This document shows, piece after piece, positions 7,813 through 16,769 of a stretch of 45,428 nt of DNA. The first letter of the stretch is position 1. The number at the start of each line of letters is the position of its first letter. Origin of the DNA: JAFGTP01 sp964472715 (GTDB lineage: Bacteria > Fidelibacterota > UBA2242 > JAFGTP01). The notes beneath the pieces were generated by a model that worked only from the letters and a program-made list of their open reading frames with translations, was not told where the DNA came from and searched no databases. Made by a program: the position numbers and the translations under genes. The stretch is taken from positions 1 through 45,428 of the forward strand of contig CAYYMT010000015.1 of the NCBI GenBank assembly GCA_964472715.1, written 5' to 3'.

Positions 7813-10551
7813 TTATTCTCCAAAAAATTGGTTTATTTTTTCATTTATTTTTGCAAGGGTGTCATTTATTTTTTCTGTGTCTTCGATATAAAGAAAATCA
7901 AAACGGTTATAGCCAAATTTTTCATTGTTTTGTTTCAAAAATTCGGTTTCTACGAAGTTGCGTTTTTTTTGAAAGACCGGGTCATTGGCAAAGCCCTGGC
8001 CTTTGGTTTCGAGAATCAGGGCCTGGTGAATGGAATTATCGGCCTGGCGTTTCAGCACCAGAAAATCCGGTGTGTATTGGCCGATATTGCGCCAGTAGTT
8101 TTTGCTTTTGCCATAGCAATTGATTTTGAACTCTGTCAGACTGCGCTGTCCGTTGTAATAGACTTCCAGTTTGTTGTCCATAAAAACCGTCAGGTTCAGG
8201 ATAGCTTTCAGAATGTCCATTTCAAATTTGCTCTGATGAAAATCATAGGGCAGATAGTGAAAGGAATGNNNNNNNNNNNNNNNNNNNNNNNNNNNNNNNN
8301 NNNNNNNNNNNNNNNNNNNNNNNNNNNNNNNNNNNNNNNNNNNNNNNNNNNNNNNNNNNNNNNNNNNNTTTTCGGGAATGATTTCCGATTCGGTTTTCAG
8401 GTATTTTCGCGTGTGAAAAGCGAGACGGATATGGGAATTGATCCGATAGCGGTCGTACAATTCGTTGAACAGCAAATGTCCCTTTTCCTGATAAGTTATG
8501 GCATTAAATATAGATTTCAACACATTGTCATATTGATGCAGTTGTTTTGTGGAAATTCCGCCAAAACTTTCTTTGGCGATTTCAAAAATCCAGGCGTTGT
8601 AGTTGGCTATTTTTTCCCCGGAGCGGCTGATAAAATCGTTCATACCGTCATCGAGGTTATTAAGCGTTGTCGTGGTAATAACCACCGTATCTTTGAATTT
8701 TTGCAGGTTGCCGGACAGTTGTTGTAGTTTCACGGCAATTTCAATTTTTTCCTCTTCTTCTATGGAAAGGTAATTGACCCTTAGCTGATAAAAAGCGACT
8801 TTTGGCAGTTTAAGGTGTTCCGTGCGGGAATGTTGCTGTATGGGAAAATTTTTAATTTTGCCGGTGAGGTTGTTGATTTCATCGATATTGGTATTTTGTT
8901 CTTTTTGTAATTGTTTGTTAAGAATATCGGCATTTTGGCGGTTGAGCCAGATCAGGGCGGTTTCATCGGTGTTTTTGTCCACCTGGCGCAGGCAGCGGCA
9001 GGAAGTCTGAATGATTTTATTTCTTGAGGCGCTGGGGCTTTTTTGTGGCAATATCACCGATGTCAGGCTGCGACAGTCCCAGCCTTCCTTTCCGATGGCT
9101 ACCAGCAAAATATAGCGTTTTTTGGAAATCGGCAAATCCAGGGAATTAAATTCCAGTTCATTTTCTTTGGGAAGTGAATATTTTCTGTTGCCTCCGTGAT
9201 ATTTTAAAATTTCCTTTTCATCGATTTTCAGGTCGCTAATAAGAAAAGGATAGATTTCTTCTTCCAGCATTTCAATATTGCTGCAATAGATCGCCAGTTT
9301 CGGAATGGCGCCATTGGGATAGGTTTTGTCCTTGTATTTGTCGTTGAATTCCTCAATTCCTTTTTTGATAATTTTCAAGTGGCTGAGATTATCGCCGATT
9401 TTGACTTTTGGTGTTTTGAGAAATTGCCGTATCGCTTCCGTCAGTGGATAATAATAGACGGTATTGGTAATGATTGACAATTTGATATTGATGTCATCAC
9501 TGACCGGGATTTTTTCTTTGCCGGTGAGATAGGGCGTACCCGAAAAACCAAGGACAGTGGTGATATTGCCGGATTTTTGCCACCGGTTCACAACCTGACG
9601 CAGTTTGATGTCATTTTTAGCGGCATGGTGGACTTCGTCAATGAAAATGGAAAGGTTTGGAATTTTTCCGATTAGGTTGCGCAGTTCATTAGCGCGTAAG
9701 TCTTTTTCATCTTCAGTTTTTTCGATTAATTCCTGCTGGGCATTGAGGTCAATTTTATTGAGGATGACTTTTTCTGCATTGACAACAAAAATATGGCCGA
9801 AAGGATTGGATAAAATTTGGTTGACTTTCTGGGCGTTGGGATTACGGGCCTTGTTGCTTTTTTGGGCTGTTTTCTGTTCGTCCAGGATTTCAAAACGAAT
9901 GAGCCGCTTGATTTCACCGGCAGCCGGTTGCGGCAATATCCATGATGGGTCAAAATGCTCAATGGTTTTCAGGCTGGGAATGATGGAGGATTTCAAGCCC
10001 GAGGGAATCATCACCAAAAAATTGTGGGCAAAATTTTTGTTTTCCGGTTCATTCAGCGCAAAATACAAGTCCAGGTAGATAAAAGCCGCCATGAGGAAAG
10101 TCTTACCCGCGCCCATCGGCAGGCTCATCAGATAATCCGGATATTCAACAGTGTAAAAAAAATTTTTGATCACCTGTTCATAATCAAAGGAATCGTAATT
10201 ATCAAGAATAAGCTGCGCCAGTTCCGGCTGCTTTTCCTCGTCATCTTTTGGGTGGGAAAAATGAAACAGCGCTTTGGCGGCGGGATTTTTTTTGAAGTAT
10301 TCAAAAGCCGGAATGTATTTCAAAGCCAGATTGGCATAGTCGGATTCATTGGTAAAATAGCCTTCTGCAAACAACTGCCAGAGGGGTTTGTTATTGCAGG
10401 CGATTTTTAAATAGAGATAGGTTTCAATGGCCTCAATTTGGGGCTGCCTGAGTTTTCCTGTTGCGCGAATATACCGGACCAAATCACTCACCGGACATTT
10501 GATTGAAGTCAGCCATTGCAGCGTTTTTATTCTAATAATCTGTGATAACAT
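7813..10551 (-). CDS. res: type III-like restriction endonuclease subunit (Res), helicase-nuclease, with assembly gap
   Basis: About 912 residues as drawn, including 33-34 undetermined ones. The N-terminus is a superfamily 2 ATPase: Q-motif-like LRQPQIEAI (34-42), Walker A LPMGAGKT (144-151), DEVH (305-308), SGTP (337-340), EGWDC (489-493) and the arginine motif CRCLRQ (518-523). After the gap comes a PD-(D/E)XK nuclease core, YTPDFLVL and then LILETKG. This is the motor and cutter that pairs with Mod. The start follows a GGAG ribosome site. Both sides of the gap are in one frame and both belong to the family, so the gene is probably intact, but the gap length is unknown. Res precedes mod here, the reverse of most type III loci. 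Confidence 0.88.
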   Translation of the reverse strand: MLSQIIRIKTLQWLTSIKCPVSDLVRYIRATGKLRQPQIEAIETYLYLKIACNNKPLWQLFAEGYFTNESDYANLALKYIPAFEYFKKNPAAKALFHFSHPKDDEEKQPELAQLILDNYDSFDYEQVIKNFFYTVEYPDYLMSLPMGAGKTFLMAAFIYLDLYFALNEPENKNFAHNFLVMIPSGLKSSIIPSLKTIEHFDPSWILPQPAAGEIKRLIRFEILDEQKTAQKSNKARNPNAQKVNQILSNPFGHIFVVNAEKVILNKIDLNAQQELIEKTEDEKDLRANELRNLIGKIPNLSIFIDEVHHAAKNDIKLRQVVNRWQKSGNITTVLGFSGTPYLTGKEKIPVSDDINIKLSIITNTVYYYPLTEAIRQFLKTPKVKIGDNLSHLKIIKKGIEEFNDKYKDKTYPNGAIPKLAIYCSNIEMLEEEIYPFLISDLKIDEKEILKYHGGNRKYSLPKENELEFNSLDLPISKKRYILLVAIGKEGWDCRSLTSVILPQKSPSASRNKIIQTSCRCLRQVDKNTDETALIWLNRQNADILNKQLQKEQNTNIDEINNLTGKIKNFPIQQHSRTEHLKLPKVAFYQLRVNYLSIEEEEKIEIAVKLQQLSGNLQKFKDTVVITTTTLNNLDDGMNDFISRSGEKIANYNAWIFEIAKESFGGISTKQLHQYDNVLKSIFNAITYQEKGHLLFNELYDRYRINSHIRLAFHTRKYLKTESEIIPEXXXXXXXXXXXXXXXXXXXXXXXXXXXXXXXXXXHSFHYLPYDFHQSKFEMDILKAILNLTVFMDNKLEVYYNGQRSLTEFKINCYGKSKNYWRNIGQYTPDFLVLKRQADNSIHQALILETKGQGFANDPVFQKKRNFVETEFLKQNNEKFGYNRFDFLYIEDTEKINDTLAKINEKINQFFGE
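8269..8368. other. assembly gap (100 N)
   Basis: Exactly 100 undetermined bases inside res, a conventional placeholder for a scaffold gap. True length and content are unknown. Confidence 0.99.
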
Positions 10552-10640
10552 TTATTCTCCGTAAAACTGATCACTTAGAAAGGTAAATTATTGGAATTAT
10601 CGAGAATAATCAAGTAAATAGATAAGTAGTTTGAATATAA

Positions 10641-10673
10641 AAAAAACCCGCTATTATAAGAGATAGCGGGTTT
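10641..10673 (-). terminator. intrinsic terminator after the peroxiredoxin gene
   Basis: AAACCCGCTAT (10644-10654) pairs with ATAGCGGGTTT (10663-10673). On the minus strand the stem runs into a T-tract (A-run at 10641-10646 on the plus strand), 19 nt after the peroxiredoxin stop. Confidence 0.9.
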
Positions 10674-10691
10674 AATACCATGGCAGAAATA

Positions 10692-11291
10692 TTAGAGATT
10701 GATTGCATTGTCAGCCAGGTATTTGGCTACGCCTTCGGCTGAGGGTTTCATGGCATTATCTCCCTGCTTCCAGCCGGCGGGACAAACTTCACCATACTTT
10801 TCACAAAATTGCAGCGCATCGATGACGCGCAACATTTCATCAATATTTCTTCCCAGGGAAAGATTGTTGATCACCTGATGCTGAATAATTCCTTCCGCAT
10901 CAATCAGAAAAGAAGCGCGGAGGGCGACGCCATCTTCGTGTTCAACATCATAAGCTTGTGTGATTTCATGCTTGATGTCCGACACCATTGGAAATCCCAC
11001 CTCACCGATGCCACCCTCTTCAATAGTGGTTTTGCGCCAGGCGTGGTGGGTGTATTGTGAATCCACGGATACGCCGACTATTTCGACATTGCGTTTTTGG
11101 AATTCTTCCAGCCGTTTATCATGGGCAATGATTTCAGTGGGGCACACAAAAGTAAAATCCATAGGCCAGAAAAACAGGACCACATTTTTTCCTTTCAGAT
11201 CCGAAAGTTTAAAATTTTCATTGATAGATCCATCAGGCATCACTGCCGGTGCTGTAAAATCAGGGGCTTGTTTATTGACTAGTACACTCAT
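10692..11291 (-). CDS. typical 2-Cys peroxiredoxin (AhpC/Prx1 family)
   Basis: A 199-residue thiol peroxidase that reduces H2O2 and organic peroxides. The peroxidatic Cys50 sits in DFTFVCPTE and the resolving Cys170 in GEVCPAGWK, the arrangement of typical 2-Cys enzymes that resolve across a dimer. The Arg of the active site falls in the LRASFLID segment. The start has a strong AGGAG site. It is a single-gene unit with its own terminator, and its promoter must lie in the 176-nt divergent spacer with the next gene. No AhpF or thioredoxin reductase is nearby, so the electron donor is unknown. Confidence 0.96.
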   Translation of the reverse strand: MSVLVNKQAPDFTAPAVMPDGSINENFKLSDLKGKNVVLFFWPMDFTFVCPTEIIAHDKRLEEFQKRNVEIVGVSVDSQYTHHAWRKTTIEEGGIGEVGFPMVSDIKHEITQAYDVEHEDGVALRASFLIDAEGIIQHQVINNLSLGRNIDEMLRVIDALQFCEKYGEVCPAGWKQGDNAMKPSAEGVAKYLADNAINL

Positions 11292-11467
11292 TATTATTTC
11301 TCCTGTAAGTTATGTTTTCCTAGTTGTTAACTATGATTAGTTTGTTAAATATAACAAAAGTTACATAAATATGCAAAGGACTGGTAGTTTTTGGTAAATA
11401 TTTTTCTTAACCTTTTCAGGTTTTTCTCCTATATTGCAGGTTGTAAAAATTTTTTAGAGAGGGAAAA

Positions 11468-11917
11468 ATGAAAAAATTGATCAGTCTCATGCTTGCGATT
11501 GTAATGCTGGCACCCTTGTTTGCCGGCGAGGAATTATCCGATATTGACCGGATTAAACAGGTTATCCAAACCGCTTATGTGGAAGGATTGCAAAATGAAG
11601 GTGATTTTGAAAAAATCGATGCCGGTTTTCATCCTGATTTTGAATTGCTGGGCCTGGGTGAGGGAAACAATATGTGGCATTTGTCCATTTCTGACTGGAA
11701 AAAGAAAATACAGGAAAAACTGGATAAAGGGGAATTACCACGCAAAGAAGGAGAAAAAATTTCCGTAAAGTTTCTGGATGTGGATGTTACCGGCTCAGTG
11801 GCAGTTGCAAAATTTGAGTTTTATGTTGGTGAAAAACTGGTTTATATTGATTACCAGTCGCTTTATAAATTTGAGGATGGCTGGAAGATCGTCAGCAAAG
11901 TATTTCAAAAAATGTAA
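11468..11917 (+). CDS. exported NTF2-like protein (putative lumazine-binding / SnoaL-like)
   Basis: A 149-residue protein with a clear signal peptide (MKKLISLMLAIVMLAPLFAG, cleavage near residue 20). The rest shows the cone-shaped NTF2-like pattern: an N-terminal helix (DIDRIKQVIQTAYVEG), a FHPDFELLG segment, the ISDWKKKI helix, and three C-terminal strands ending DYQSLYKFEDGWKIVSKVFQK. That layout matches the Lumazine_bd_2/DUF4440 group, whose members are mostly uncharacterised despite the name. It probably acts in the periplasm. It is a single-gene unit followed by a terminator. Confidence 0.8.
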   Translation: MKKLISLMLAIVMLAPLFAGEELSDIDRIKQVIQTAYVEGLQNEGDFEKIDAGFHPDFELLGLGEGNNMWHLSISDWKKKIQEKLDKGELPRKEGEKISVKFLDVDVTGSVAVAKFEFYVGEKLVYIDYQSLYKFEDGWKIVSKVFQKM

Positions 11918-11930
11918 AGAATTCTAAGGA

Positions 11931-11958
11931 AAAAAGCCCTGGTTCTCAGGGCTTTTTT
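11931..11958 (+). terminator. intrinsic terminator
   Basis: AAAAGCCCTG (11932-11941) pairs with CAGGGCTTTT around a 5-nt loop and is followed by further T residues, 14 nt after the stop codon of the NTF2-like gene. Confidence 0.9.
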
Positions 11959-12215
11959 CTTATACTTTGGCGTTTGAAGGTATTATTGAAGGTTATATTC
12001 CTTCCTTAAAGATCTTATTTTAGAAAATAAGTATATCGGGGTAATTTCTTTTTGTAAATTGCGGAACAATTTTTGTTTAATAATTTGAAGTTGTTTAATC
12101 CATGTGCTAGTTTATATATTATATTCAGACAAAGTGTTGTAATATTTTAAGAATTATCACAGATTATATGAATTGTTTAAGAGGGTCAGTGTTTAAATAT
12201 TTAATATGAGGGTAA
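11959..12215. other. AT-rich spacer before the CsgG-like gene
   Basis: About 257 nt with no gene, tRNA or strong hairpin that I can see. It must hold the promoter of the downstream pair. A ribosome site (GAGGGTAA) precedes the ATGATG start. I could not pick a convincing -35/-10 pair. Confidence 0.5.
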
Positions 12216-12929
12216 ATGATGAAGTACAAAGGAATCTTTTTTTTAATGACTCTGGTTGTGTTTAGTATCAACCTCCCGGCAATGCCCCCGGAAACAGAAG
12301 AAGATAAGATTATCATTGCGGTGGTGGATTTTCGCAATACCGGTGGTAGTGAAAACCTGAATTATCTTGAAAAAACAATTCCGGAAAACATTATCACGCG
12401 AATGGCGAAAAGCGGGCGGACAGAAATTGTGGAGCGCGCCAGATTGCAGGATGCCTTAAAAGAAATGGAATTGGGAATAGCCGGAATTATTGATGAGCAG
12501 TCCGCCGTCGAATTGGGCCGCGCTGTGGGTGCCAATGCGATCCTGCTGGGTAGTTTTGCTTCCATTGGACAAAAAATCCGCATAAATGCGAGACTGATCG
12601 AAGTCAGCACCAGTCGCATTATCAAAGCTGAAGTAGTCCAGGGCAATGTCTCTTCTGAAATATTCCAATTAATGGATCAATTGGCGATTTCCATGGAACA
12701 GCAATTACTCCGTAAAGATGGCGGCACAGTTCAATATCAACCGATTCCCATTTCGGAAAGCCAACCGCCTGAAAAAAAGATCAAAAAGAAAAGATCAGTT
12801 TTCAAATCTCCTGTATTCTGGACAGCTGTGGCAGTTGGTGCCGGTGGCGGTGCCTATTACTACACACAGATGTCACCGGAAGAAAAAGAAAAACTGACCT
12901 CTTTAACCATTTTTATTAATATACCATAA
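12216..12929 (+). CDS. CsgG-family / LpoB-like exported protein with C-terminal membrane segment
   Basis: A 237-residue protein with an N-terminal signal sequence (about 1-22) and a CsgG-like domain. The domain signs are IIIAVVDFRNTGG (near 32-44), an ENIITRMAKSGRTEIVERARL helix-strand, LGRAVGANAILLGSF, and INARLIEVSTSRII. The C-terminus adds a basic stretch (KKIKKKR), one hydrophobic segment with a Gly run (about 202-216) and an acidic tail. The domain is found in curli secretion and in lipoprotein regulators of cell-wall enzymes, but there is no lipobox Cys here and no curli gene nearby. The exact role is open. It lies 16 nt before the FN3 lipoprotein and is probably co-transcribed with it. 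Confidence 0.75.
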   Translation: MMKYKGIFFLMTLVVFSINLPAMPPETEEDKIIIAVVDFRNTGGSENLNYLEKTIPENIITRMAKSGRTEIVERARLQDALKEMELGIAGIIDEQSAVELGRAVGANAILLGSFASIGQKIRINARLIEVSTSRIIKAEVVQGNVSSEIFQLMDQLAISMEQQLLRKDGGTVQYQPIPISESQPPEKKIKKKRSVFKSPVFWTAVAVGAGGGAYYYTQMSPEEKEKLTSLTIFINIP

Positions 12930-12945
12930 CAGGAGGATTCTGATC

Positions 12946-14604
12946 ATGAAGAAATTTACTATTTTTATTCTGACTGTAATTCTCTTTGGAATATCCTGTG
13001 AAAACCCATTTAATCCAACAGACGATACAACAAAAGTTACACTGAATTTAAATTTTCCGAATAATTATGTGGATAAAGCTGAATTGGCTAAACCTCAGGA
13101 AATTATTGAGGTGGCGGTTACGATTACTGCCGATGATATGGATGAGATTGTCGAGCATTTTGAAGTCAGGAGTAACAGGGTGGAGATGAACCTGGAACTT
13201 TCTCAGGGGAATGATCGGAATATCCTCGTTGAAGGCTTGGACCGAACCGGTCTGGTTCAGTTTCGTGGTGACAAAACTGTGGATCTGACACAGGATCAGC
13301 AGACAGTTGAAATTAACAATCTGTTGTTGATCGCGCCGTCTCCGGTGAATTCTGTTGTGGAAAATATTACCCGGACCAGTTTTGAGCTGCATTGGACAAA
13401 AAGCAATGCGCCGGACTTTGGCTTTTACAGAGTGTTGCTTTCTACAAATCCGGTTCTTTACCCTAATGATGACCAAATTGGTAATGATATGGACAATATA
13501 AACCGGCAACAGATGGAAATTATTAATCTTAATCCCGGCACTGTATATTATGTTGCTGTAATTGTTTGTGATACGGAATGTTACTTTTCCGGCAATTTGG
13601 AATTTGGTGCTCAGGGGTCAATCGTGCGGCGGGTTGAAACACCGGAAGGCAGCATGGCGCCGGACCCTGTGGAGGTTGGCGCTGGTAATATTACCAGTAG
13701 TTCTTTTGATATTTTTTGGAGCAAAAGTAATGCTGATGATTTTGATTTTTACCGGATTTTGTTTTCGCAAAGCCCAACCCTGGATCCTGTTGATGATCAA
13801 ATCGGTAATGATTTCTATGATATTAACCGGAATCATTTTAGCGTATTTGACCTGGCTGAAAATTCGGTTTATTACATAGCGGTTTTAACGGTTAATGAAA
13901 ATATGGAATTTGCCGGCAGTCTGACTTATGGAGATGGTGGATCAATTGTCCATAAAGTCAATACAGCGTCCATTTTGGAACTGGGATACATTGATGAAAC
14001 CTTTGAAAACAGTATTTATTTGAGTGCCGCCGGTACCCGGTTGGTAAATAAGTTCTCTCCCCCTTCAGAAGATACTTTTATCCGGGAAGTCTGGATGTAT
14101 TTGAAAGACGGATCCGGGGAAGCCGATAATTACCGGCTGGTTATTGCAGATCATAATAGAAATGACATTTTCTATTCTTCTCCTTTGCCGACAAAAGCCG
14201 GTGAACAATGGGTTGGCTGGACAGTGACATGGGACAATTTGCCCGATGGTTTTGTTGATTCGGATTTTTATGTGGGAATTGAGTATACCAAAGACATTGG
14301 CTGGCCGGAAGTAGCTTTTGATGAATCTACTGATCATGAAGCGGGATATTTCATGGATAATAATAGCATTTATTATCCCCTTGGCAATTATGAATTTTAT
14401 GGAAATCTCGCGATATTGGTCGTGGTTGATGCGGCGGGTTCATTTGATGAATCGATGCCTGGTGAAAGTAGAAGAGTTGTGTTGGGTGCAATCCAGGGAA
14501 ATGATCAAATTGTATCAAGTTCACACTCTCCAAAACCAATTCCGGAACAGGATAGCTATCAAAGAAGATATGGCCCAAAAGGTAAAATTAAGTCAAGACG
14601 ATAA
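12946..14604 (+). CDS. lipoprotein with two fibronectin type III domains
   Basis: A 552-residue surface or periplasmic lipoprotein: a signal peptide ends in the lipobox FGISC (Cys18). After a roughly 110-residue beta-rich domain come two tandem FN3 repeats of about 100 residues. Both contain S-F-[ED]-[LI]-x-W-x-K-S-N-A and DDQIGND motifs, so they arose by duplication. The remaining 200 or so residues form a beta-sandwich-like region rich in aromatic residues (WMYLKDGSGE, WVGWTVTWDNLPDG) of the kind seen in secreted FCB proteins. No enzyme motif is visible; binding or adhesion is a guess. The start has an AGGAGG site. Confidence 0.8.
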   Translation: MKKFTIFILTVILFGISCENPFNPTDDTTKVTLNLNFPNNYVDKAELAKPQEIIEVAVTITADDMDEIVEHFEVRSNRVEMNLELSQGNDRNILVEGLDRTGLVQFRGDKTVDLTQDQQTVEINNLLLIAPSPVNSVVENITRTSFELHWTKSNAPDFGFYRVLLSTNPVLYPNDDQIGNDMDNINRQQMEIINLNPGTVYYVAVIVCDTECYFSGNLEFGAQGSIVRRVETPEGSMAPDPVEVGAGNITSSSFDIFWSKSNADDFDFYRILFSQSPTLDPVDDQIGNDFYDINRNHFSVFDLAENSVYYIAVLTVNENMEFAGSLTYGDGGSIVHKVNTASILELGYIDETFENSIYLSAAGTRLVNKFSPPSEDTFIREVWMYLKDGSGEADNYRLVIADHNRNDIFYSSPLPTKAGEQWVGWTVTWDNLPDGFVDSDFYVGIEYTKDIGWPEVAFDESTDHEAGYFMDNNSIYYPLGNYEFYGNLAILVVVDAAGSFDESMPGESRRVVLGAIQGNDQIVSSSHSPKPIPEQDSYQRRYGPKGKIKSRR

Positions 14605-14610
14605 ATATTT

Positions 14611-14645
14611 AAAAAAAGGGTATATGGCTTCATATGCCCTTTTCA
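14611..14645 (-). terminator. hairpin terminator shared by convergent genes
   Basis: AAAAGGGTATATG (14614-14626) pairs with CATATGCCCTTTT (14631-14643), one G-T pair, loop GCTT. The minus strand has the longer T-tract (A-run 14611-14617), and the stem overlaps the stop codon of the minus-strand Mut7-C gene. It can serve both strands but looks stronger for the minus strand. Confidence 0.82.
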
Positions 14646-15392
14646 TTTTAGTTCCTTAATCCACTCCTTTATTTTCTCCACATGACTGCCCTGCCAGAAT
14701 ATTTTGCCGCATTGCCGGCACTGGGTAAAGGCGTCATACAGTTGATAGGTTTGTGGCGGAATTTTGTCGGCAATCTGGTCTTTGTCAGCCGGCACCAGAA
14801 TACCATTACAAATAGTACAACGGGTAAAAGGATTGATCGCAGTGCTGAGGTGGAATTTTTGGACAACTTCAGCAACTTGCGCAAAAGGCCGAGTATTCCT
14901 GACCCAATATCCGAATTTAACGGCATTGTATTTTAATATGCCGATATCCCTGGTTAATATGATGCGATTCTCCCGGTTGGAAATTTCAACAATTTCATGG
15001 TCATCATCTTCAAACAAGGTATCAAAACCGAGCAGGCGCAATTTCGGCACCAGTTTACCAAGATTGACATCAATTATGAATTTTTTCTCTGACGGAAGTT
15101 TCGGCCGCAGATGAATGATGCCGGGTTTTTGGGAATTATCATATTCCGGATAAACGGTAACATCTTCGCCACCCTTTAGGATAAAATCAAAGTCAACAGA
15201 GTGGCCATTTACCAAAATCACATCGATTTCAGGGTGGGGAACCCCGATTGCCTGAATCGTATCTTTGATCGATGGCCGGCCCCGAAACTGATAGGTAAAC
15301 TTTGTATTCCGGAATTCTCTGGACAGAAAATCATTCAATTCCGCAAAAAACCGGAATTTTGTCCTGTGTATGACTGGTTCATGACTCTCCAT
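14643..15392 (-). CDS. Mut7-C protein: ubiquitin-like domain plus PIN-like RNase domain and zinc ribbon
   Basis: A 249-residue protein. The first 80 or so residues form a beta-grasp (Mut7-C ubiquitin) domain with the KFRFFAELNDFL opening. The rest is a Mut7-C domain: FIIDVNLGKLVPKLRLLGFDT carries the first Asp of the PIN-like active site, then IILTRDIGIL carries another. The domain ends in a zinc ribbon, CTIC and CRQCGKIFWQGSH. Bacterial members are thought to be RNases or RNA-binding, by relation to C. elegans Mut-7, but this is not proven. No good ribosome site precedes the ATG. It is the last gene in the run after thrC. Confidence 0.88.
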   Translation of the reverse strand: MESHEPVIHRTKFRFFAELNDFLSREFRNTKFTYQFRGRPSIKDTIQAIGVPHPEIDVILVNGHSVDFDFILKGGEDVTVYPEYDNSQKPGIIHLRPKLPSEKKFIIDVNLGKLVPKLRLLGFDTLFEDDDHEIVEISNRENRIILTRDIGILKYNAVKFGYWVRNTRPFAQVAEVVQKFHLSTAINPFTRCTICNGILVPADKDQIADKIPPQTYQLYDAFTQCRQCGKIFWQGSHVEKIKEWIKELK

Positions 15393-15455
15393 GGTTTAAA
15401 CTAGCAGAATTTATTTGAATTTATCCAGTGAAAATTTTTTTGATAAAATAACAAC

Positions 15456-16769
15456 CTACCGGTACTGCCCACCACTCAACATCAGCTCCTTCAATTCCTG
15501 AAAATCCGTTGATATTTTCACTGAGACTTTATCCCGCGCCATAAATTTCGCCAGTCGTTCGGGAACCCTGACCTTCTGATCAATGGCATCATCGACGATT
15601 TTCTTAAACTTTGCCGGATGTGCGGTCTCAAAGAAAACACCTTTGTTAAATTCCGGATTTTTCTCCAGGAAAGCTTCCAGACCGAGAAAACCCACCGCGC
15701 CGTGGGGATCGCAGACATAGCCGGTTTCATGATGAACTTCACGCATTTTTTGACGGGTTTCTTCATCGGTAAAAGCAAATCCTTTGATTACCTGTTTAAT
15801 CAGATTATAATCATTGTCAAAGATATCGAGAATACGGGCGAAATTGCTGGGGTCTCCCACGTCCATGGCATTGGAAATAGTAGTCTTTGACGGCCGCGGC
15901 GAAAAAATAGAGGAGGCCAGATATTCCGGTACCACATCATTGATATTGGTGGCGGCGATGAATTGGGAAACCGGCAGCCCCATCTCTTTGCCCATCAATC
16001 CGGCGGTGAGGTTACCAAAATTTCCGCTGGGAATACATACTGCAATTTTATCTGACGGCTGGTAATCCAATTGCGCAACCATTTGGAAATAGTAGAAAAT
16101 CTGTGGAATCAGCCGGGAAATATTTATAGAATTGGCTGAGGTGATCTTCAAATTATCAAGTATATCATCATCGATCAGCGCAGCTTTCACCATTTTCTGG
16201 CAATCATCAAAAGTGCCGTCTACTTCCAGGGCGGTAATGTTTTCGCCAAGGGTGGCGATCTGTTTTTCCTGGATTTTGCTGACTTTACCGGAAGGATAGA
16301 GAACCAGCACATTGATATTGTCCACACCCAGAAATCCGTTGGCCACAGCGCTGCCGGTATCACCTGAGGTGGCGACGACAATATTTAATTTACGGTGCGA
16401 ATCTTTAACAAAATAGGACATCAGCCGGGACATGAAGCGCGCCCCAAAATCCTTGAACGCCAGGGTCGGGCCGTGAAAGAGTTCCAGAGTGCTGATCTTG
16501 TCATTGATTTTTACCACCGGCGCGTCAAAGTTGATCGCTTCGTCAATGATCCTGTCCAGAACAGTTTCGTCAATATCATCGATAATATTTTTGCACACTT
16601 CTTTGGAAATATCCTGAAAAGAGATGGACGACATATTCCGAATGAAATCCTCATCCAGTTTTTTCAATTCCATGGGCATAAAAAGCCCCTTGTCTTTCGG
16701 CATGCCGGTTAAAACCGCTTCTTTGAGACTGACGGTTAAATTTTTATTATTGGTGCTGTAATATTTCAT
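15456..16769 (-). CDS. thrC: threonine synthase
   Basis: A 437-residue PLP enzyme that turns O-phosphohomoserine into threonine. Lys106 in LAFKDFGARF is the Schiff-base lysine, preceded by the LFHGPT substrate loop. VVATSGDTGSAVANG is the serine/glycine phosphate-binding block, and CIPSGNFGNLTAG is the second conserved loop. Its length suits the E. coli-like class with an N-terminal YYSTNN extension. The start overlaps the thrB stop by 4 bases. It is the last gene of the thrABC operon. Confidence 0.97.
   Translation of the reverse strand: MKYYSTNNKNLTVSLKEAVLTGMPKDKGLFMPMELKKLDEDFIRNMSSISFQDISKEVCKNIIDDIDETVLDRIIDEAINFDAPVVKINDKISTLELFHGPTLAFKDFGARFMSRLMSYFVKDSHRKLNIVVATSGDTGSAVANGFLGVDNINVLVLYPSGKVSKIQEKQIATLGENITALEVDGTFDDCQKMVKAALIDDDILDNLKITSANSINISRLIPQIFYYFQMVAQLDYQPSDKIAVCIPSGNFGNLTAGLMGKEMGLPVSQFIAATNINDVVPEYLASSIFSPRPSKTTISNAMDVGDPSNFARILDIFDNDYNLIKQVIKGFAFTDEETRQKMREVHHETGYVCDPHGAVGFLGLEAFLEKNPEFNKGVFFETAHPAKFKKIVDDAIDQKVRVPERLAKFMARDKVSVKISTDFQELKELMLSGGQYR

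Noticed and set aside
7828..8727. 299-codon plus-strand ORF spanning the N gap
   Set aside because: It is the antisense shadow of res; it is held open partly by the undetermined bases and has no family features.
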